Assembly: GCF_004152935.1 (NCBI RefSeq)
Contig: NZ_SETE01000002.1
Location: 248,001 to 312,000, forward strand
DNA from: Brumimicrobium glaciale
GTDB lineage: Bacteria > Bacteroidota > Bacteroidia > Flavobacteriales_D > Crocinitomicaceae
DNA: 64,000 nucleotides
Direction: 5' to 3'
Positions 59,349-64,000 of this stretch are shown piece by piece. A program made the translations under genes and the position numbers. Positions within the stretch are counted from its first letter, which is position 1. The number at the start of each line of letters is the position of its first letter. Below the pieces are notes generated by a model, which was not told the origin of the DNA, ran no database searches, and saw nothing but the letters and a program-made list of their open reading frames with translations.

Positions 59349-61421
59349 ATGCGCATCACTACATTCTTATGTTTCATTATACTCTCTCATTATATGGTGG
59401 GACAGGATTTCAGAAAAACTAACTTTTCGATTAACAAGTCAAAAACTATCACTGATTTTCAGAAACAAAGTCCATATTTAGAAGTGGTCAATAATTTAGA
59501 AATGCCCTTGCCAGATGGAAACTCAACAAAATCTCATTTATTGAGACAGAAAAAGTTGAGTAAAGAATATTTTAGCACACAAAAAAAAGGTTTTCAATCT
59601 ACTTATCTTAAATCAGTTGCCCAGCCAGTTGTTGGTGATTCGTTTATTCCTAGTCGATGGTACAATGGTTCAAAAAAACCAATTCCTGGAGGAATACCAA
59701 GTGACAATACCTTAGCTATTTCAAATGATGGAATCCTTATGTTATCGATGAACAGTACTGTTTGGGCTTATGACATGACTTCGGACACTACATTATTCGA
59801 AGATCAAATGATTTCATTAAAAAGTTTTGTTGCTGGAATTCCTTCTAGTAATTATTACGATCCAAAGCTCGCCTACGATTCTGAAGAAGATAGATTTGTC
59901 CTTGCTTTTCTCAAAGACAATGATCCATTGAAAAGCGAAGTTATCATGTGTTTCAGCTCCACAAATGATCCACGTGATCCATGGTTTATTTACAATTTAC
60001 CTGGAAACCCGCTTAACAGCAATAGGTGGACTGATTTCCCTACTATTTCAATAACGAATGACAAAGTATACTTCACTGGAAATTTAATTGTTCCTAATGA
60101 GCCTTGGCAAACTGGATTTGATGGTTCTATCATTTGGGAAATGGATAAATTTAAGGCGTACTCTGGAGACACCACAATGCAAGCCACGCTTTATGACAAC
60201 ATCACTTATGATGGAAATTATCTTCGTAATCTGCACTTGATAACTGGAGCAAAAGGAAATTCGGATAAACAGTTTTTACTTTCTAACAGGAACTTTGATA
60301 TTCAAAACGATACTATTTTCTTTTTAGAAATCGATAATGGATCATTACTCATTTCACCCTTAACTTCTGATGTTTCTTACGGTGTCCCACCAAATGCAAG
60401 ACAGATTGATACGGATACATCTGATGCGACCAGTGGTCTTCAAACCAATGATGGACGTGTACTTGGCGGAATTCTAATAGATGATGAGATACAATTTGTA
60501 AGTAATACCATTGATCCTTCTACAGGCTATTGCGGTGTTTATCATGGCTTAATATCCAGTGTTTACAATTCTCCAATTGTTTCAGGACGTATAATTGGAG
60601 ATTCTGAAAGAGATTATGGATATCCAAATATTGCATGGTCTGGAAATGAGACTTGTGATCGAGAAGTAATTATTGGATTTAATCATAGCTCATTTACTGA
60701 TTACCCTGGTAATTCAACCATTTATTGTAATAATGAACGTCAATATTCACCAGTTCTCAAAATAAAAGCTGGAAGCAATTATGTAAATCGATTGAGTGGA
60801 GGCTACGAAAGATGGGGCGATTATTATGGACTGCAGCGAAAGTACAATACTGGAGAGATTTATTCTTTTGGATTTCTAGCCTTATCAAATAGTGGCAATT
60901 CAGGTTTTATGGCTCAACTATTCAGTCCAGATACCACAAGAATAAGATTGCAATTAAAAGTCATAGACTACAGTTTTTGCAATGTCGTGATAGAAGCTTC
61001 ATCCATTGGAGGAGTTGCACCTTTTGAATACTCTTGGAATAACCAAAATTATTCCACTGACAATAAATTCAAAGGTGGTTGTACAAACGACACCGTTCAA
61101 TGCGTAGTTAGAGATTCAAGAGGTTGTTTTGACACACTTAAATATGTTATTCCTCCAAATAATATTTCGTCAGGTAATGTTTATCCAAATCCAACATCTG
61201 ATCAAGTGGCTATTCAATTTGAAATAGATCAAGCACAAATCGTTTATATTGAGATTTATGATACTGGTGGGAAATTGGTGAAGAAATTAGAAACATTACC
61301 AGCAAAAAAAGGACTTAATGAATATGTTTTTTCAATGAGTCCACTAGCAAACGGTATTTATACTGTCCTCCTTATTTCAAATGAAGAGGTTCTTCAAAAA
61401 GAGAAAATTGTTAAACAGTAA
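59349..61421 (+). CDS. Secreted protein with T9SS type A sorting domain
   Basis: A 690-residue exported protein with signal peptide MRITTFLCFIILSHYMVGQ. The long middle region (about 110-540) has propeller-like features (GVLMLSMNSTVWAYDMTSDT-like, seen as GILMLSMNSTVWAYDMTSD; SVYNSPIVSGRIIGDSERD). A cysteine-containing SprB-like repeat precedes the end (FEYSWNNQNYS ... FDTLKYVIP). The T9SS type A domain is at about 620-690 (NVYPNPTSDQVAIQF, KKLETLPAKKGLNEYVF). Likely surface or secreted; function unknown. Confidence 0.87.
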   Translation: MRITTFLCFIILSHYMVGQDFRKTNFSINKSKTITDFQKQSPYLEVVNNLEMPLPDGNSTKSHLLRQKKLSKEYFSTQKKGFQSTYLKSVAQPVVGDSFIPSRWYNGSKKPIPGGIPSDNTLAISNDGILMLSMNSTVWAYDMTSDTTLFEDQMISLKSFVAGIPSSNYYDPKLAYDSEEDRFVLAFLKDNDPLKSEVIMCFSSTNDPRDPWFIYNLPGNPLNSNRWTDFPTISITNDKVYFTGNLIVPNEPWQTGFDGSIIWEMDKFKAYSGDTTMQATLYDNITYDGNYLRNLHLITGAKGNSDKQFLLSNRNFDIQNDTIFFLEIDNGSLLISPLTSDVSYGVPPNARQIDTDTSDATSGLQTNDGRVLGGILIDDEIQFVSNTIDPSTGYCGVYHGLISSVYNSPIVSGRIIGDSERDYGYPNIAWSGNETCDREVIIGFNHSSFTDYPGNSTIYCNNERQYSPVLKIKAGSNYVNRLSGGYERWGDYYGLQRKYNTGEIYSFGFLALSNSGNSGFMAQLFSPDTTRIRLQLKVIDYSFCNVVIEASSIGGVAPFEYSWNNQNYSTDNKFKGGCTNDTVQCVVRDSRGCFDTLKYVIPPNNISSGNVYPNPTSDQVAIQFEIDQAQIVYIEIYDTGGKLVKKLETLPAKKGLNEYVFSMSPLANGIYTVLLISNEEVLQKEKIVKQ

Positions 61422-61583
61422 GTGAAACAGTCTTCAGTAGTGAGTAGAAAGTTTTGAGTAGAGAGTTAGGAGCAAGGAATTTTGAATTTATAGGAATTGG
61501 GATTAGAATGAAACCAATTTCATAAAAAGATCTCAATCTACTATTGTTTTCAATTAATCTATGCTTTCAAGCAATCGAATGAT

Positions 61584-61591
61584 TATTTTTG
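61584..61591 (+). promoter_or_regulatory. -7 box (TATTTTTG) before the MATE gene
   Basis: TATTTTTG lies 20 bases before the ATG at 61612. Confidence 0.45.
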
Positions 61592-61611
61592 CGGCTTATT
61601 GAAAATTTGAT

Positions 61612-62943
61612 ATGCAGCTTTCTATTTCATATAAACAAATCTTAAAAGTCGCTTTACCTTTAATGCTGGGAACGTTTATTCAGTCAATCGTTATGATTAC
61701 TGATGCCGCTTTTCTTAGTCGATTCAGTACTTTAAGTTTTGATGCGAGTGGAAATGCAGGATTAATTTACGTGACATTATTCATGGGATTAACTGGATTA
61801 GGTGATGCAGCTCAAATTATCATGGCGCGACGAATTGGTCAAGGTGAAAATAAAGCTTTAAATGCCACTTTTCAATCTGCCCTTTTTGTGATTTTTTTAT
61901 TTGCAATTGTATTCTTTTATTTGATTCAAAATCATGTAGGAGATATGCTCATGGGATATTCTAGAAACAAAGAATTAGCGCAAGAACAAATTAACTTCCT
62001 TTCTATTCGGTCCTACGGATTTTTCATGGGCGTTTTAATGTTGGCCCTGAATAGCTTCTTTATGGCGACTGGAAAAACATGGGTAATCATGGTCAGTACA
62101 GCATTTTTTGCTACTTCAAATATCATTTTAGATTATTTACTCATCTTCGGGTTTTGGGATATCGAACCCATGGGTGTTAAAGGGGCTGCACTGGCTTCTG
62201 TGATTTCAGAAGGATTAACTGCTTTGGTACTGTTGGTACTTCTATTTTCTTCGAAAGAACGCATAACTTACGGAATTTTCTCCAAATTCCAGGTTACACT
62301 GAAAAGTCTGCGTCGCTTATTTAACGTAGGAATGCCATTGGTAATTCAAGGTTTTTTCGCTTTAGCAACTTGGACAGTTTTCTTTACTTGGATAGAACAA
62401 ATGAGTACTTATGATTTAACTGTCTCACAAAACATCCGGGCCATTTATTTTTTGGCATTTGTTCCCATATTTGGATTTGGAGCCACCACAAAAACTTATG
62501 TAGCACAATATATGGATGCCAAGGACAAAACCATCATTCCAAAAGTTGTGAAGCGGATTCAGTTCTTAACGATGTTATTTCTATTGGCAATTTTCCATGG
62601 CGCACTGCTCTATCCAGAACAATTAATTTCCATAATTAATCCGGAAGAAGCATATTTAGAAGACAGTGCTTATATATTAAGGATGGTTTTTGGTTCAATA
62701 TTGATATTTGGACTTTCCACGCCTTACTTTCAAACGATTAATGGATCTGGAAATACAAGGGTCAGTTTGGCAATTGAAATTTTCGGAATGATTGTTTATA
62801 TTGCCTATGCTTATTTCACTATTAAAGTATGGAACTGGAGTATCGCAGCAATATGGACTGTTGAATATCTCTACTTCATCTCTCTTGGGGCATTGTCACT
62901 ATTGTATTTATCTATATTTAACTGGCGTAAAAAAGAATATTAA
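61612..62943 (+). CDS. MATE family efflux transporter
   Basis: A 443-residue membrane protein with about twelve transmembrane helices in two homologous halves (LPLMLGTFIQSIVMITDAAFL near the start and MPLVIQGFFALATWTVFFTW in the second half). This is the MATE/MOP superfamily layout; such transporters export drugs or metabolites with Na+ or H+ exchange. The substrate is unknown. It overlaps the next gene, fmt, by one base (TAATG), and is translated with it. Confidence 0.92.
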   Translation: MQLSISYKQILKVALPLMLGTFIQSIVMITDAAFLSRFSTLSFDASGNAGLIYVTLFMGLTGLGDAAQIIMARRIGQGENKALNATFQSALFVIFLFAIVFFYLIQNHVGDMLMGYSRNKELAQEQINFLSIRSYGFFMGVLMLALNSFFMATGKTWVIMVSTAFFATSNIILDYLLIFGFWDIEPMGVKGAALASVISEGLTALVLLVLLFSSKERITYGIFSKFQVTLKSLRRLFNVGMPLVIQGFFALATWTVFFTWIEQMSTYDLTVSQNIRAIYFLAFVPIFGFGATTKTYVAQYMDAKDKTIIPKVVKRIQFLTMLFLLAIFHGALLYPEQLISIINPEEAYLEDSAYILRMVFGSILIFGLSTPYFQTINGSGNTRVSLAIEIFGMIVYIAYAYFTIKVWNWSIAAIWTVEYLYFISLGALSLLYLSIFNWRKKEY

Positions 62944-63899
62944 TGAAAGAAAAGAAGGATTTGAATATCGTATTTATGGGAACCCCAGAATTTGCGGTTA
63001 CGATTTTAGAAAAATTGATTTCAGAATCATACAATATAAAAGCGGTAGTTACTGCACCGGACAGACCAGCTGGACGTGGACGTAAATTGCAAGGAAGCGC
63101 CGTGAAAGATTGTGCTATTAAACATGATTTAACTGTTTTACAGCCTACTCAATTAAAGGACGAAGATTTTATTCAAGAATTACAGTCCTACAAAGCTGAT
63201 TTATTTATTGTTGTTGCTTTCAGAATGCTGCCGAAAGTTGTTTGGGAAATTCCAACAATGGGTACATTTAATTTACACGGATCTTTATTGCCACAATATA
63301 GAGGAGCGGCCCCTATAAACTGGGCTGTGATAAATGGAGAAACAGAAACAGGAGTGACTACTTTTTATATAGATGAAAAAATAGACACAGGTCAAATCTT
63401 GATGAGCGATAAAATATCGATAGGTAAAAATGAAACAGCTGGTGAACTGCATGACCGTATGATGGTTTTAGGAGCACAAACAGTTGCAAACACAGTTGAA
63501 TTAATTCGTTTAGGGAATGCGCAAGCAAAACCACAACCAGAAAGTGATTTAAAAGCAGCTCCAAAAATTTCAAAGCAGGATTGTTTATTGGATTTGAATC
63601 AACCTATTGAAGCAATTCATAATTTTATTAGAGGAATGTCACCATATCCTACAGCTTGGATTAAACTTCAACATAAGGAAAGTAAAGATGAAAAGACCTT
63701 GAAATTATTTCACTCCGAAGTACGCGATACTGAAAAGTATTCAGAAACGGTTTTAGTAAATGATAATAAAAGTTTAATCTTAGAAACTTCATTTGGCGCA
63801 TTAACTTTAAGTGAAGTACAATTAGAAGGAAAGAAAAGGTTAGCTGCAGTTTCATTTTTAGCTGGATTTCCAATTGAGGATTGGGAAATTGTAAATTAA
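62943..63899 (+). CDS. fmt: Methionyl-tRNA formyltransferase
   Basis: A 318-residue enzyme that formylates the initiator Met-tRNA using 10-formyl-THF. Signatures are IVFMGTPEFAVTIL, PDRPAGRGRKLQGSAVK, the catalytic NLHGSLLPQYRGAAPINWA segment (H and the following D in DTGQIL), and the C-terminal domain SPYPTAWIKL ... FPIEDWEIVN. Complete and of normal length. It is coupled to the MATE gene, an arrangement not obviously functional. Confidence 0.97.
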   Translation: MKEKKDLNIVFMGTPEFAVTILEKLISESYNIKAVVTAPDRPAGRGRKLQGSAVKDCAIKHDLTVLQPTQLKDEDFIQELQSYKADLFIVVAFRMLPKVVWEIPTMGTFNLHGSLLPQYRGAAPINWAVINGETETGVTTFYIDEKIDTGQILMSDKISIGKNETAGELHDRMMVLGAQTVANTVELIRLGNAQAKPQPESDLKAAPKISKQDCLLDLNQPIEAIHNFIRGMSPYPTAWIKLQHKESKDEKTLKLFHSEVRDTEKYSETVLVNDNKSLILETSFGALTLSEVQLEGKKRLAAVSFLAGFPIEDWEIVN

Positions 63900-64000
63900 G
63901 CGATCCTATTCTTGATTATATTACATTCGAATTGATGTTTTTTTTGTTTTCGAATGGTGTAATTAGCCTATTTAGAAGGTGTTTTAGTCGATTAAAACTA
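63900..64000. other. End of window, no gene visible
   Basis: The last 101 bases after fmt are AT-rich with T-tracts and contain no identified start of a gene. Confidence 0.5.

Overview
The window looks like a chromosomal stretch of an AT-rich Bacteroidota, most likely order Flavobacteriales. The evidence is PorX, the type IX secretion (T9SS) regulator; four secreted proteins with T9SS C-terminal sorting domains (three type A, one type B gliding-motility type); a fused LpxC-FabZ lipid A enzyme; Bacteroidota-only families such as DUF6150; start codons without Shine-Dalgarno sites; and promoters of the TTTG-N20-TAnnTTTG kind. A Fluviicola/Crocinitomicaceae-like genome is my guess from protein style only. 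No rRNA, tRNA, CRISPR array, prophage or intact transposase was seen.

Layout. 1-10 kb: truncated murQ, a tandem-repeat secreted protein, a SulP anion transporter, a 3D-domain lipoprotein, a PqiA-like membrane protein, a repeat-rich gap, an ECF sigma factor with a membrane-anchored partner, a T9SS cargo and a YtxH/holin-X-like membrane operon. 10-19.5 kb: rimO, a 523-bp transposon-like insertion, a DUF1015 gene with a YggS gene, alanine dehydrogenase with tsaE, and porX. 19.5-25.6 kb: an HD-domain hydrolase, then lpxD, lpxC-fabZ and lpxA (lipid A), then a 23S rRNA m5U methyltransferase homologue without its iron-sulfur cysteines. 25.6-36.9 kb: patatin, M23/LysM peptidase, a redoxin, a DtxR/MntR regulator, a large type B T9SS protein, lipoproteins, an ACMSD-type decarboxylase and a META lipoprotein.

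36.9-40.2 kb holds the most interesting unit: an RPE-fold/CBS fusion, a DAHP-synthase-family enzyme and a KdsC-family phosphatase, with overlapping or abutting reading frames. The set mirrors the Kdo pathway KdsD-KdsA-KdsC with different catalytic folds in the first two steps, and a decayed partial copy of the phosphatase gene lies beside it between heptamer repeats. 40-48 kb: a gene relic, an alpha/beta hydrolase, a choice-of-anchor-B T9SS protein, pcm in an operon with two unknown genes and a 33-residue membrane peptide, and a polytopic membrane protein. 48-53 kb: a four-gene two-component cluster (REC, NtrC-type activator, two histidine kinases). 54-55.5 kb: an XRE/S24 self-cleaving-type repressor divergent from a 46-residue coiled-coil gene, with matching operator-like repeats at both promoters. 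55.7-64 kb: PaaH/PaaG-like beta-oxidation enzymes, an RluE-like pseudouridine synthase, a GreA/B factor, a T9SS cargo, a MATE transporter and fmt.

Recurring non-coding themes are period-7 AATTNNN arrays in at least nine intergenic sites, a 135-bp tandem duplication, an 8-bp microsatellite directly before the ECF sigma gene, and several TAnnTTTG boxes only 4-7 bases before the start codon, which suggests leaderless transcripts.
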